Part shown: piece by piece, positions 53,001 through 62,586 of the stretch
Layout of the letters: each line of letters opens with the position of its first letter
Position numbering within the stretch: the stretch's first letter is position 1
The notes under the pieces: model-generated
What the model was told of the DNA's origin: nothing
Seen by the model: only the letters and a program-made list of their open reading frames with translations
Database searches by the model: none
Program-made: the position numbers and the translations under genes
Assembly: GCA_041394245.1 (NCBI GenBank)
Contig: JAWKIR010000002.1
Coordinates: 744,001 to 808,000, forward strand
Length of the DNA stretch: 64,000 bases
Source of the DNA: Acidimicrobiales bacterium
GTDB taxonomy: Bacteria > Actinomycetota > Acidimicrobiia > Acidimicrobiales > Aldehydirespiratoraceae
Direction: 5' to 3'

Positions 53001-55655
53001 ATGCTCAAGAGGATCAAGGTTCGAGGCAAGCTCCTGCTGCTGCTCGCTACGCCGCTCGTCGCCGTCATGGTGTTCGCATATTCCGGCATCGTCGATCGCA
53101 CGGAGCGGACCGACTTCCAGGAGGGTGAGGCCCGCATCGCCGAACTTGCCGACGCGGGCGCCGATCTCTCCCTGTCGATCCAGATCGAACGCATCCGGGT
53201 CCTCGAACTCGAACGTGGCCTCGTCGAGGGCGACGACGTCCTCACCGCCGAGCGGGCGCAGACCAACGCCCAGCTCGCGCGATGGATCGACGCCATCGAC
53301 AACGCCCGCGGGGAACTGTCCGATGCGCAGCTCGTCGCCGAGTTCGATGACCTCGCCGAACGACTCCCGACCACGCTGTCCACCGAACGCGGGTCCGACG
53401 CCGTCATGGGCACGCTCCTCGCCGGCGCCAGCCGTGCCATCGACGATGCCACCATCGCTCTGGCCGGCCAGGCCGGGGACCTCGACCTGTTGCGATCGTT
53501 GACCGACCTCAACGAGCTGATCCGGATGCAATCCGCCTATGCGACCATCACCTCCGTGGGTTCGGAGGCGATCTTCCAGGACCAGCTCAGCGCCGTTGCG
53601 GTGACCCTCATCTCGGAAGCCGAACGCAACGCCGAGAACAGCACACTCGCCTTCTCGGCCAGCGCCGACGCCGCCTACCTGACGAGTCTCGAGCGCCTGA
53701 AGAACAGCGGCGTCATCCCGAACGCACTCACCCGTATCGACACGGTCGCCGACATCCAGAGCTACATCGGCGGAACGACCGAGGGCGGCGCGCTCGCATG
53801 GCTCGAGCAGGGCGAAGCCCAGCTGCGGGGCCTCAACGACATCATCGGCGACCTGGCCTCGGACGCGACCCTGCGGGCCCAGGATGAAGCCGCGACCGCC
53901 AACGAGGAAGCCCAGTCGTTCCTCATCCTGGCGGGATCCGTGGTGCTGCTCGCCCTCGTCATGGCGGTCATCATCGGGCGCTCCATCAGCCGGCCCCTCA
54001 TCCGTCTGACCCGGAGCGCAGAGCAACTGTCGGCCGAGGAGCTGCCCGCACTCGTCGAGTCGATGCGCAGCGCCGGTCGGGCCGAGGCCCCCGTGCTCAC
54101 GCCGATCGAGGCCAAGGGGCGCGACGAGGTCGCCCAGCTCGCCCACGCCATCTCCGAGATCCAGCAGGTGACGATCGACGTGGCCGAGGAGCAGACCGAT
54201 CTGCTCCGCCGAGGCATCGCGGACATCTTCGTGAACCTGGCCCGACGCAACCAGAGCCTCCTCGACCGCCAGATCGACTTCATCGACCAGCTCGAATCGC
54301 GAGAAGAGAACCCCGACCAGCTCGAGAACCTCTTCCGGCTCGACCATCTCGCCACCCGCATGCGCCGCAACGCGGAGTCGTTGCTCGTGCTGGCCGGCGC
54401 GGAGCCGACCCGTCGACGCGGCCGCCCGGTCGAGATCGCCGACGTGCTCCGTGTGGCCATGGGCGAGATCGAGGATTTCAGCCGTATCCAGCTCATGGAT
54501 GTCGACTCCTCGACCGTGGCCGGTTCGGTCGCCGTCGACCTCGCGCACCTGATGTCGGAGCTGATGGAGAACGCGACACAGTTCTCACCCCCCGATGTCA
54601 GCGTCGAAGTCGTCGGCTACCGCATCGCCGACGACAGCTATCAGCTCACGCTGACCGACAGGGGCATCGGCATGAGCGCGGAGCAGATCGCCACTGCCAA
54701 CAAGACCCTGGCCGAGCCGCCTCTCGTCGGCCTCGACCTGAGCCGTTCACTGGGCTTCACCGTCGTGTCTCGGCTCGCCCATCGACTCGGCGTCACCGTG
54801 CAGCTGGCCTCCGGCGCCGAGGGCGGTGTCACCGCCGTCATCACGATTCCGTCCGAGATGGTGGGTCGAGGCGACGAGAGCATCGACGCACCGACGGCCG
54901 ATGAGATCGCCGACGTCGTCTCGGTGGAGGACCCGACCGACGAACCGGCATCCACGATGGACCCGGTCCCCTCGGAAGCGTTCGGCCTCGAAGCCCTCGC
55001 CGAGCCGACCCCGTTGCCGGACGAGCTCCAGGCCAACCCGTTCTTCGGTGGTCCACCGGTCTTCGACGCCCCCGCCGCGGCGGCCGAGACCCCCGACACC
55101 ACACCCGAGCCGGTCGACGCATCGAACGACGGGCTGGCCAAACTGCCGACCCGCCAGCCGAAGACGCCCCAGGCTTCACCCGAGCCACAGACGCCCGCGG
55201 CGGCCGCACCGGCCGCACCGGCCGACGGCGATCTGTTCGCCGCCTTCGGCAGCCCGGCCGGCGTTCCCGCAGCCCCGAGCGATCCGGCCGCCGACCTCTT
55301 CGCCCCGATCGACGCCGGTTCGAGCTTGCCCCAGCGCACGCCGACGGCACCTGAGGCCGATCCGCCCACCGCACCTCCGCCGCTGCCGACCCGCGATCCC
55401 GCTGCCGTCGGGACCGTGTCGCCCCAGGTCACCAGCGCAGGGCTGATCCGCCGCACCCCCAAGCAGATCGATGTGCCCGAGGAGTCGAAGTACTCGCCGG
55501 GCGCGAGCTCGGCGACGTCACCGTCGTCGCAAATCGCACCTGCGGCCAACCGGTCGCCGGACGAAGTCCGCCAGATGCTGTCGCGATACCGCGCCGGTCT
55601 GCGCAAGGGACGAGCCCCCGAACCGGGCAACGATCAACCGAACCGACGGAGCTGA
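53001..55655 (+). CDS. Conservon sensor-like histidine-kinase-fold protein (CvnA type)
   Basis: 884 aa. A membrane segment near the N-terminus (KLLLLLATPLVAVMVFAYSG) is followed by a ~300-residue extracytoplasmic nitrate/nitrite-sensor-like helical domain and a second membrane segment (FLILAGSVVLLALVMAVIIG), HAMP-like RLTRSAEQLSAEELP, and a helical region ending in the HATPase domain: HLMSELMENATQFSPP (N box), LTDRGIGMSAEQ (G1), GLDLSRSLGFTVVSRLA (G2). The C-terminal ~270 residues are Pro/Ala-rich, low complexity. In conservons this protein partners roadblock, DUF742 and GTPase subunits; kinase activity has rarely been shown. Confidence 0.9.
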   Translation: MLKRIKVRGKLLLLLATPLVAVMVFAYSGIVDRTERTDFQEGEARIAELADAGADLSLSIQIERIRVLELERGLVEGDDVLTAERAQTNAQLARWIDAIDNARGELSDAQLVAEFDDLAERLPTTLSTERGSDAVMGTLLAGASRAIDDATIALAGQAGDLDLLRSLTDLNELIRMQSAYATITSVGSEAIFQDQLSAVAVTLISEAERNAENSTLAFSASADAAYLTSLERLKNSGVIPNALTRIDTVADIQSYIGGTTEGGALAWLEQGEAQLRGLNDIIGDLASDATLRAQDEAATANEEAQSFLILAGSVVLLALVMAVIIGRSISRPLIRLTRSAEQLSAEELPALVESMRSAGRAEAPVLTPIEAKGRDEVAQLAHAISEIQQVTIDVAEEQTDLLRRGIADIFVNLARRNQSLLDRQIDFIDQLESREENPDQLENLFRLDHLATRMRRNAESLLVLAGAEPTRRRGRPVEIADVLRVAMGEIEDFSRIQLMDVDSSTVAGSVAVDLAHLMSELMENATQFSPPDVSVEVVGYRIADDSYQLTLTDRGIGMSAEQIATANKTLAEPPLVGLDLSRSLGFTVVSRLAHRLGVTVQLASGAEGGVTAVITIPSEMVGRGDESIDAPTADEIADVVSVEDPTDEPASTMDPVPSEAFGLEALAEPTPLPDELQANPFFGGPPVFDAPAAAAETPDTTPEPVDASNDGLAKLPTRQPKTPQASPEPQTPAAAAPAAPADGDLFAAFGSPAGVPAAPSDPAADLFAPIDAGSSLPQRTPTAPEADPPTAPPPLPTRDPAAVGTVSPQVTSAGLIRRTPKQIDVPEESKYSPGASSATSPSSQIAPAANRSPDEVRQMLSRYRAGLRKGRAPEPGNDQPNRRS

Positions 55656-55666
55656 GGAGCCCCGAT

Positions 55667-56089
55667 ATGAGCAACATGAGCACCGCAGCGACGAACGTCA
55701 ACTGGCTGGTGGCCAACTTCGTCGAGCGGGTCCCTGGTGTCAGCGAGGCCGTCGTGGTCTCATCCGACGGCCTCCCGATGGCGATGTCCGGCGGTCTCGA
55801 CCGCGACGCCGCCGACCGGTTCGCCGCAGTCGCCTCCGGTCTGATCGGACTCGCCTACGGCGCGGCCGGTCGCTTCGGCGGTGGCCGCGTCAACGAGATC
55901 ATCATCGAGATGGAGAACGCGTTCCTCTTCGTCACCGGGGTCAGCGACGGGTCCTGCCTCGCCGTGGTCGCCGAGTCGGACTGCGATGTCGGACTCGTCG
56001 GCTATGAGATGGCCGTGCTGGTCGACAAGACCGGTCCGTTCCTCACCCCCGAACTCCGCGCCGAACTCCAGAGCGCACTTCCCCGATGA
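55667..56089 (+). CDS. Roadblock/LC7 domain protein (CvnB type)
   Basis: 140 aa; ATG at 55667, with a second ATG at 55676. The roadblock fold shows VNWLVANFVERVPGVSEAVVVSSDGLPMAMSGG (residues about 11-43) and later VNEIIIEMENAFLFVTGVSDGSCLAVVAE, the strands of the LC7 sheet. In conservons it works as a GAP or regulator for the small GTPase encoded two genes on. It lies 11 bp after CvnA, and its stop overlaps the next start by 4 bp (ATGA). Confidence 0.9.
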   Translation: MSNMSTAATNVNWLVANFVERVPGVSEAVVVSSDGLPMAMSGGLDRDAADRFAAVASGLIGLAYGAAGRFGGGRVNEIIIEMENAFLFVTGVSDGSCLAVVAESDCDVGLVGYEMAVLVDKTGPFLTPELRAELQSALPR

Positions 56090-56451
56090 CCGACCAGCCC
56101 CGCGACAGCCGGCTGCGCGTACGCCCGTACGCGTTGACCGGCGGACGAGTCCGATCGTCGACCGAGCTCGCGCTCGAGACGATCGTGCGCGTCACGCCCC
56201 GGGGCGACGACGGTGCCGCCGATCTGCCGACCGAGAGTCGCCGGATCCTCGAGGTGTGCGCCGAGCCCACGTCCATTGCCGAGGTGTCCGCGCACCTCCA
56301 TCTCCCCCTAGGGGTCGCCCGCGTGCTCGTGGGCGACCTGGTCACCGACGGGCTCCTCGATTCCCATGCCAACCCGGCATCGGGTCAAGAGGGTTCCCGC
56401 CCCGACCTCCGACTCCTCGAAAGGGTCCTCGATGGTCTTCAAGCGCTCTGA
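56086..56451 (+). CDS. DUF742 family protein (CvnC type)
   Basis: 121 aa. The DUF742 pattern is clear: RLRVRPYALTGGRVRSSTELALETIVRV, then RRILEVCAEPTSIAEVSAHLHLPLGVARVLVGDLVTDGLL, the winged-helix-like half. This is the third component of conservons. Its start overlaps CvnB, and its last 20 bp overlap the GTPase gene. Confidence 0.92.
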   Translation: MTDQPRDSRLRVRPYALTGGRVRSSTELALETIVRVTPRGDDGAADLPTESRRILEVCAEPTSIAEVSAHLHLPLGVARVLVGDLVTDGLLDSHANPASGQEGSRPDLRLLERVLDGLQAL

Positions 56452-57028
56452 GAAGCACGAGGCCGCACCCAGCGGCAACGTCCCTCTTCCCGTCAAGATC
56501 GTCGTGGCCGGCGGCTACGCGGTCGGCAAGACGACCTTCGTGGGGTCGATCTCCGAGATCGAGCCCCTCACCACCGAGGCGTCGTTGACATCGCACAGCC
56601 AGGGCGTCGACATCGCCGGCGAAGCGGCGAAGAAGTCGACCACCGTGGCGATGGACTTCGGTCGGATCAGCCTCGGCGACGACCTCATCCTCTACCTGTT
56701 CGGTACGCCGGGGCAGGATCGGTTCCACTTCATGTGGGACGACCTCGTACGCGGTGCGATCGGCGCCGTCGTCGTGGTCGACACCTCCCGTCTGGAGGAC
56801 TGCTTCGCCGCCGTCGACTACTTCGAGTCGGCCGGCATCCCGTTCGTCGTTGCGATCAACGCGTTCTTCGGCCGGATCCACCACTCGATGGCCGATGTCC
56901 GTGAGGCCCTGGCCATCCCGGCCGACGTGCCGATGATGGTCACCGATGCCCGCGACCGCGCATCGACCAAGGGCGTCCTGCTCGAACTGGTCCAGCACGC
57001 CCTCACGAAGGCCACGACGACCGTCTAG
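56432..57028 (+). CDS. Small Ras-like GTP-binding protein (CvnD type)
   Basis: 198 aa. The P-loop is VVAGGYAVGKTTFVGSI, the switch I-like segment follows around TTEASLTSHSQGVD, and YLFGTPGQDRFHFMW holds the DxxG-equivalent (TPGQ) motif. The guanine-specificity loop is AINAFFG, where Ras proteins have NKxD; conservon GTPases are often atypical here. ATG at 56432. It is the last gene of the conservon, and its stop overlaps the convergent AftD gene's stop by 4 bp. Confidence 0.92.
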   Translation: MVFKRSEKHEAAPSGNVPLPVKIVVAGGYAVGKTTFVGSISEIEPLTTEASLTSHSQGVDIAGEAAKKSTTVAMDFGRISLGDDLILYLFGTPGQDRFHFMWDDLVRGAIGAVVVVDTSRLEDCFAAVDYFESAGIPFVVAINAFFGRIHHSMADVREALAIPADVPMMVTDARDRASTKGVLLELVQHALTKATTTV

Positions 57029-60000
57029 TCGCCCTCGGGCCTGACGATCGACGCGAGATACTCCGCGGCGAGCAGCAGCAGCGCAACGACCCCCCACACG
57101 TGGAGGTCGGCGAACTGCTGTGGCCAGCCGAAGTCGGGCGGGTACCGGAACCGCTTCTGCGCGACCATGATCGCGACGGAGGTCAGGCCGAGGACCAACG
57201 CGGCCAACGTGGCCGGACGAAGCCATCCGATACGCAACCGCAAGAGAGCGACGAGCGATGCCGCGACGACGAGGGCGAGCCCGGGCAGACGCGGGAGGTT
57301 CAGCCACGAGAACGCCGCCAGCACCGTGCCGGCGACGACCACCGCTCGCCAGCTCGCCTCCGGGCCGCGCCGAACCGGATCGATGAACGGCAGCAGGCGA
57401 AGCGTGGGCTGCTCCGGCCCGTCGGCCCGAGCCGGGACGAGGCTGTCGCCCGGCGGGCGGCGCCGCAACGCCAGGCCGAGCACGACCAGCACGGCCAGGG
57501 CCGACACCACGAGACTCCGACCAACGAGACGTTGCGGTGTCCAGTCGAGATCGACACGTAACGCGGGCCCTGCCGGCAGCAGCCAGCCATTGGCGAATCC
57601 GTCGATCACGACCGGTTCGCCCAGCGCCGCTCCGTCGACCGTCGCCTCCCAGCCGAGGTTGTGACTCTGCCCGAGCACGAGCCATCGCGGCGCGGTCGAC
57701 GCGGGGACGTCGAGTGAGTAGTGGGTGTCGTCGTGACGGACCACCTCGACGGGTCCGGCCGACGTCTCGGCGACGGTGCCGTCGCCGTCGCTGAGCAACG
57801 TCAACTGATCGATGTCGAGGCCGACGTCGCGTCCGAGGGTCTCGACCGTGAACGCTCCGTTGGTCTCGATGGGATCTTCGCAGCCGCGCAGGTCGAGTTC
57901 GCGGCGTTCGACGGCGTCCTCGGCGGACCCGGTGACCCGCGCGGCGATCGGCACACCGTCGACGAGCACCAGCCCGACGCATCCGGTGTCGACGGGGGAG
58001 GGCGGGCCGAAGAGGGGAGCGCCGCCGATGCTCACCTCGGCCACCGACACAGGCATCGCGACGAAGTAGCCGGCGTACCAGTCGCGCGTCGGGCGCTCGT
58101 CGACCGCCGCGACTCGAATCACGATGCTCGACGCCGTACCACGCACGGGGACGACGACCGACGCCGTCGAGCCTCGCGGCCCACCGGTCGCCGTCAGCCC
58201 CGTCGGGTAGGTGCCGACCGGGTCGCCGTCGAGTTCGACGACGACCTCGGTGGGCACGGAATGCAGGTCGTCGACGACGATGTCGAGCCCGACGGAATCG
58301 AATGTCAGTGGCTCGTCGAGGTCGAAGCGGAGCCACTGTCCGGCCTGGGGTCCGAACACGCCGGTCCACGCCGTCGTCACGTCACCGTCGGAGGCGAACG
58401 ACGCGATGCTCGCCACGTCGCCGGGCAGGGCGCCAGAGGACGCCGCCACTGCGCCGACACCACCGAGTGTTCGATCCCGACCCAACAGCGCATCCACGAG
58501 GCGCTCGTCGACCACCGACGACACCCGGACCGACCCCTCCAGCGCGAACTGGCGGGCCGAGGGCAGCTCGACGACCCGGCGCATCTCCGCCTCCGGGTCG
58601 CTGCGCACCGGCTCCTGAGGATTCGAACGCTCGCGGGTCATGACGACCGCCAGATCGTGACGGTCGAGATCTTCGCCGATCGTGTCGGTGAGGGCGACCG
58701 GCAGGCGCAGGAACTCCCGGACCGGGGCAGTGTCACCCATCCGGACCTCGGCGAAGCCGACGGGGGAGACACCGCCGTAGGAGGGGCGGCGACCGAGCGA
58801 CAGATCGGTGAGCTCGATCTCGTAGACGCTTGCCGGGTCGTGGGCGGGGAGCGTGATGAGCTGACCGGTTCCGCGGCGCGACTCCTCGCCCAGCGCGACC
58901 ACCGAGAGCACGCGCCCGTCGGCACGGATGGTGACCTCGGTGATGTGACGGTTCGCCTCGGCCTGTGACTGCAGGAGCGTGATCGTACGGAGGCTCGTGG
59001 GCTGCTCGTAGGCGAATTCGAGCCATTCGCCCCGAGCTTCGGCGAACGCCGCGACGACCCACGCCGTCGTCGGATCGCCGTCGATCGCCTGCGCCGGGCG
59101 GTCGTCGTTGGTGTAGGTGACCGGGTTGCCGTAGTTCGAGGCCCGCATCGCGAACGGGGCGTCCTGCCTGCTCACGGTCATCGCGTCGTCGGGATCGACA
59201 CCGGCGTCGGCGAGCCCCGGGAAGATCTCGAGCCGGCTGTCGGTGGGATCATCGACCAGAGGGACCTCGCCGGGACGCTCGGTGTAGCCGAGGTTCTCGC
59301 GCAGTGTCCCCCAACGGCGCGCCCGCCGCTTGTTGGTGTCGGTGACGACGATCGTGGCCGCCTGGTCGAGCACCGTCGAGCGCAGTTCGTCGTCGGCCGC
59401 GAGATCGGCGCCGAACCAGATCGGGCGCTCGGGATCGATGAGACCCGCTCCCGCCGCGTCGACCAGGCCCGTCCCGTCGCCGACCACGACGAGCGCACCG
59501 TCGACCGACTTGGTCCGCACGATCTCGAGCGCATCCGGAACCCGATAGGTCTCCACGGCAGCCGGCGCCCGCAGTCCGGGATCGATCGCGAGGTGGACCT
59601 CGTCGAGCAGTGTCTGTTCCGGCCCGGCGATGTTGGCACCCACCGGGCCGAAGGCATCACCGGTCTCGAGGCCGGGGGTACGGTCGAGGAGATCGGCGGT
59701 CGGCTCCGGTCGGGGGGTCCGGAACCGCTCGAACGTCAGATCGGCCCGATGGACCACGTCGTCGACCGACATGAGCTGCGCCACGGGGACGATCGAGTCG
59801 AGATCGACCGAGTCCTCCTGGAACCGACGGTCGAAGGCGGTTAGCAGATCGGCCGACTCGGGAGAGCCGAACGGCACCAACTCGCGGGCGACGTAGCCCC
59901 GGTCGAGGAACGCCGGGGTGATGGGGTCGACGGTGTTGCCCCAGCGGTACGACGCGAAATCGCTTCCCGGCAGCTCCATGACCCGACCGTCTCGCCCGCT

Positions 60001-61365
60001 GTCGTTCAACGCGTCGATCGCCTCGATCCAGTAGTCGGGCAACTCCTCGTCCCGCTGGAGATGCTCCTCGATCATGCGCACGCGCCACATCGCCGGGTTG
60101 TTGAGCACCACTGCGGCCAGCACGACAACCGCGAACACGCGGGTGAAGCCCGGCCAACGACGGTCGAGCCCGTTGATCACCGTGCCGAGGAGGACCGACG
60201 TGGCCAGCACCAGCATCGGAAGTGCCCGAGGCGTCGAGCGCAGTGCGAGGCCCGCGTCGGTGGCCGTGAAGTCCTTGAAGAGCGAGCCCAACGGCGATGG
60301 CGCATCGAACGGATGACCCCCGATCGCGATGAACCCGGCGAGCACGATCAGCAGGACGAAGAAGCTCCGGTGCCGCCAGCGGACCAGTGCCGCGCCGAAC
60401 AGCGACAACACGACGAGACCGAAGCTGATGAAGAGCAGCCAGACGCCCTGCGTGTACTCGACGCTCGGCTCGATCCACTGACCGAACTTGTCGTTGCCGT
60501 AGAAGAACCAGTAGCCGAGCCCACGGAACACCTCCGGCGCGGTCGAGGCCGAGGCGACCGTCTGGTACGTCTCCGTGTAGCGGGTGACGGGGAGGCTGTA
60601 GCCACCCTGGAGCACGAGGCCGGCGATCCACCACACCGACACGCCGAGACTCAGCAGCCCGATCCGGAGGGCCGCCGCCATGCCCTGACGGGTGGTGAGC
60701 GACCGCTCCGCGAACCGGGCGTGGACGAGCCAGGCGACGGGCGCGAGCCCCACCAGCAGCAGCGAGGTGGCGTTCACCGATCCGACGGTGAGAACCACCA
60801 GCGCGAACCATGCCGGATACCTCCAGGTCTGGGTCCGCGCTGCCCGGATGGTGAACGCGATCATCCAGGGAAGACCAGCCCAGGGGAGCAAGACCGCGGA
60901 GATCCGGGCGCTGTAGTCGAGCAGGTACGGGCTGAGCTCGTAGGCCAGCACCGCGACGAGCATGCCGCGTCCCTGCCAGTCGAGGGTGCGCAGGAGGTAG
61001 CGCACGCCGGCGCCGGCGGCGAAGAGCACGGTCCCCAGCCAGATGCGCTGGGCGAACCAGTCGGGGCTCCCCAGCGTCTCGAAGACCCAGTAGAACGGGC
61101 CCATCGGCCACAGGTAACCGATGTTCTGGTGCGTGACGGTGCCGAGCGCCACATCGCTGTCCCACAGACTCGTCGCGCTGCGGAGCACCCGACCCGGGTC
61201 GAGGTAGAGATAGGTCTTGGTGTCGGCCCCCACCACCCCCGGACTCGAGAACACCACCGGCAGGTAGGCGCACGCTGCGGCGGTGAGGAGAACGCCATGG
61301 CGGCGAACCCGGCTCAGGAGCGTGCGCAACATCGACGCGCCGTCAGCCGGATCGTCGAGAGGCAT
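57025..61365 (-). CDS. AftD-like alpha-(1->3)-arabinofuranosyltransferase family protein
   Basis: 1446 aa. The N-terminal ~430 residues have about ten membrane segments (for example AAACAYLPVVFSSPGVVGAD, AVLAYELSPYLLDYS), the GT-C fold, with GADTKTYLYLDP likely near the catalytic Asp. The middle is a long periplasmic region with two F5/8-type carbohydrate-binding-like domains: GNPVTYTNDDRPAQAIDGDPTTAW and VASIASFASDGDVTTAW. The C-terminus has three more membrane segments. The match to mycobacterial AftD (DUF3367) architecture is good, but arabinogalactan has not been shown for this lineage. Start 61365, or MLRTLLSR at 61332; the former overlaps the glycosyltransferase gene by 23 bp. Confidence 0.85.
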   Translation of the reverse strand: MPLDDPADGASMLRTLLSRVRRHGVLLTAAACAYLPVVFSSPGVVGADTKTYLYLDPGRVLRSATSLWDSDVALGTVTHQNIGYLWPMGPFYWVFETLGSPDWFAQRIWLGTVLFAAGAGVRYLLRTLDWQGRGMLVAVLAYELSPYLLDYSARISAVLLPWAGLPWMIAFTIRAARTQTWRYPAWFALVVLTVGSVNATSLLLVGLAPVAWLVHARFAERSLTTRQGMAAALRIGLLSLGVSVWWIAGLVLQGGYSLPVTRYTETYQTVASASTAPEVFRGLGYWFFYGNDKFGQWIEPSVEYTQGVWLLFISFGLVVLSLFGAALVRWRHRSFFVLLIVLAGFIAIGGHPFDAPSPLGSLFKDFTATDAGLALRSTPRALPMLVLATSVLLGTVINGLDRRWPGFTRVFAVVVLAAVVLNNPAMWRVRMIEEHLQRDEELPDYWIEAIDALNDSGRDGRVMELPGSDFASYRWGNTVDPITPAFLDRGYVARELVPFGSPESADLLTAFDRRFQEDSVDLDSIVPVAQLMSVDDVVHRADLTFERFRTPRPEPTADLLDRTPGLETGDAFGPVGANIAGPEQTLLDEVHLAIDPGLRAPAAVETYRVPDALEIVRTKSVDGALVVVGDGTGLVDAAGAGLIDPERPIWFGADLAADDELRSTVLDQAATIVVTDTNKRRARRWGTLRENLGYTERPGEVPLVDDPTDSRLEIFPGLADAGVDPDDAMTVSRQDAPFAMRASNYGNPVTYTNDDRPAQAIDGDPTTAWVVAAFAEARGEWLEFAYEQPTSLRTITLLQSQAEANRHITEVTIRADGRVLSVVALGEESRRGTGQLITLPAHDPASVYEIELTDLSLGRRPSYGGVSPVGFAEVRMGDTAPVREFLRLPVALTDTIGEDLDRHDLAVVMTRERSNPQEPVRSDPEAEMRRVVELPSARQFALEGSVRVSSVVDERLVDALLGRDRTLGGVGAVAASSGALPGDVASIASFASDGDVTTAWTGVFGPQAGQWLRFDLDEPLTFDSVGLDIVVDDLHSVPTEVVVELDGDPVGTYPTGLTATGGPRGSTASVVVPVRGTASSIVIRVAAVDERPTRDWYAGYFVAMPVSVAEVSIGGAPLFGPPSPVDTGCVGLVLVDGVPIAARVTGSAEDAVERRELDLRGCEDPIETNGAFTVETLGRDVGLDIDQLTLLSDGDGTVAETSAGPVEVVRHDDTHYSLDVPASTAPRWLVLGQSHNLGWEATVDGAALGEPVVIDGFANGWLLPAGPALRVDLDWTPQRLVGRSLVVSALAVLVVLGLALRRRPPGDSLVPARADGPEQPTLRLLPFIDPVRRGPEASWRAVVVAGTVLAAFSWLNLPRLPGLALVVAASLVALLRLRIGWLRPATLAALVLGLTSVAIMVAQKRFRYPPDFGWPQQFADLHVWGVVALLLLAAEYLASIVRPEGD

Positions 61366-62527
61366 CGGCCGCCAGCACAGCCAGCGTCTCGTAGGCGGTG
61401 CGATCCCAGGTCAGTTCCTGGGCGGTTCGCCGGGCGCCTTCGCCGAGGCGCTCGCGGAACGAGGCATCGCCGAGGACCTTTCCCAACGCCGCCACGAACT
61501 CGTCGTCGGAATCGACCAGCACACCGCCGACGCCGTCGCTGACCGCATCGCGATGACCGGGGATCCGGGTCGCCACGGCCGGCGTCGCACACGCGGCCGC
61601 CTCGGTGAGAGTCATGCCCCAGCCTTCGCTGCGCGATGCGCTCGCGACGACCCAGGCCCGCTGGTAGTGCCCGACCAGTTCGTCGTCGTCGACCCGCCCG
61701 ACGAGCTCGCACCACTCCTCGGCTCCGAGCGCGGCGATCTGACGTTCGAGTGCGTCGCGCTCGTAGCCCTCACCGACGATCACGAGCCGAGCCGGGATCT
61801 CCCGGCGGACCTCGTCGACCGCCGTGATCAGCGAGTCGAACGCCTTCGACGGCATGAGCCGGCCGACGGCGAGCACCGTCGGCTCGGGGGCCTTCGTCTC
61901 GGCGGGACGGAAGCGGGTGTCGATGCCCGGCGGGACGACGTGCACGTTGTGCGCCGGGAGCCGCAGGCGGGCCAGCAGGTGCTCGCGCGACGACTCACTC
62001 AGGGTGATGACCGGCGTCCGACGATAGAACGGTGGCGCGATGCGGCGCTCCAGGAGCTGACCGGCACGAGCGAGGCCGGGTGGCAGTACCAGCGGCCACA
62101 TGTCCTCGTGGACATGGTGGAGCCAGGTGACGCGCGGGCCACGGGCCCACACCGGCGAGAAGAAGGGGACCCCGTTCCAGATCTCGACCAGGCCGTCGCG
62201 CCGACCGTGGCGACCGGCGATCTCCGCGGCCACGGCACGCGGGAAGACCAGATACCGCCCGGCCCGGCGAATCACCTTGTAGCCGTCGCGGACCGTCTCG
62301 GGAGGCGCACCCTGTGCGTAGCTGGTCCGCATCGTCACCTCGATGCCTGCATCGGCCCACCGCGACGCGACCATCGACGCGTGGAGTTCAGAGCCTCCGG
62401 CCTCGACATCGGCGAGATCGCGCCATGCCAGCATGTGGATGCGATGCAGGCCGGCCTCCGCCGCCAGATCACCGATCTTGCGCGACGCCGCGTCGTTGTC
62501 GTTGTCGCGTGGATCGGTGGACTGCAC
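61343..62527 (-). CDS. Family 4 glycosyltransferase
   Basis: 394 aa, GTG start at 62525-62527. GT-B fold: an N-terminal Rossmann domain with EAGGSELHAS and HHVHEDMWPLVL, and a C-terminal NDP-sugar domain with AVGRLMPSKAFDSLI and ASASRSEGWGMTLTEAAACATP, which contains the E-x7-E motif of GT4 retaining enzymes. It transfers a sugar, probably mannose, glucose or GlcNAc, to a glycolipid or glycopolymer. It is coupled by overlap to aftD-like and faces the GT2 gene, so the region is a cell-envelope polysaccharide locus. Confidence 0.9.
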   Translation of the reverse strand: MQSTDPRDNDNDAASRKIGDLAAEAGLHRIHMLAWRDLADVEAGGSELHASMVASRWADAGIEVTMRTSYAQGAPPETVRDGYKVIRRAGRYLVFPRAVAAEIAGRHGRRDGLVEIWNGVPFFSPVWARGPRVTWLHHVHEDMWPLVLPPGLARAGQLLERRIAPPFYRRTPVITLSESSREHLLARLRLPAHNVHVVPPGIDTRFRPAETKAPEPTVLAVGRLMPSKAFDSLITAVDEVRREIPARLVIVGEGYERDALERQIAALGAEEWCELVGRVDDDELVGHYQRAWVVASASRSEGWGMTLTEAAACATPAVATRIPGHRDAVSDGVGGVLVDSDDEFVAALGKVLGDASFRERLGEGARRTAQELTWDRTAYETLAVLAADASRRSG

Positions 62528-62586
62528 CGGCGCATGTTAGCGGCCGGGTTGCCGACCGATCACCACGAGGTGCACACTTCGCCCGC

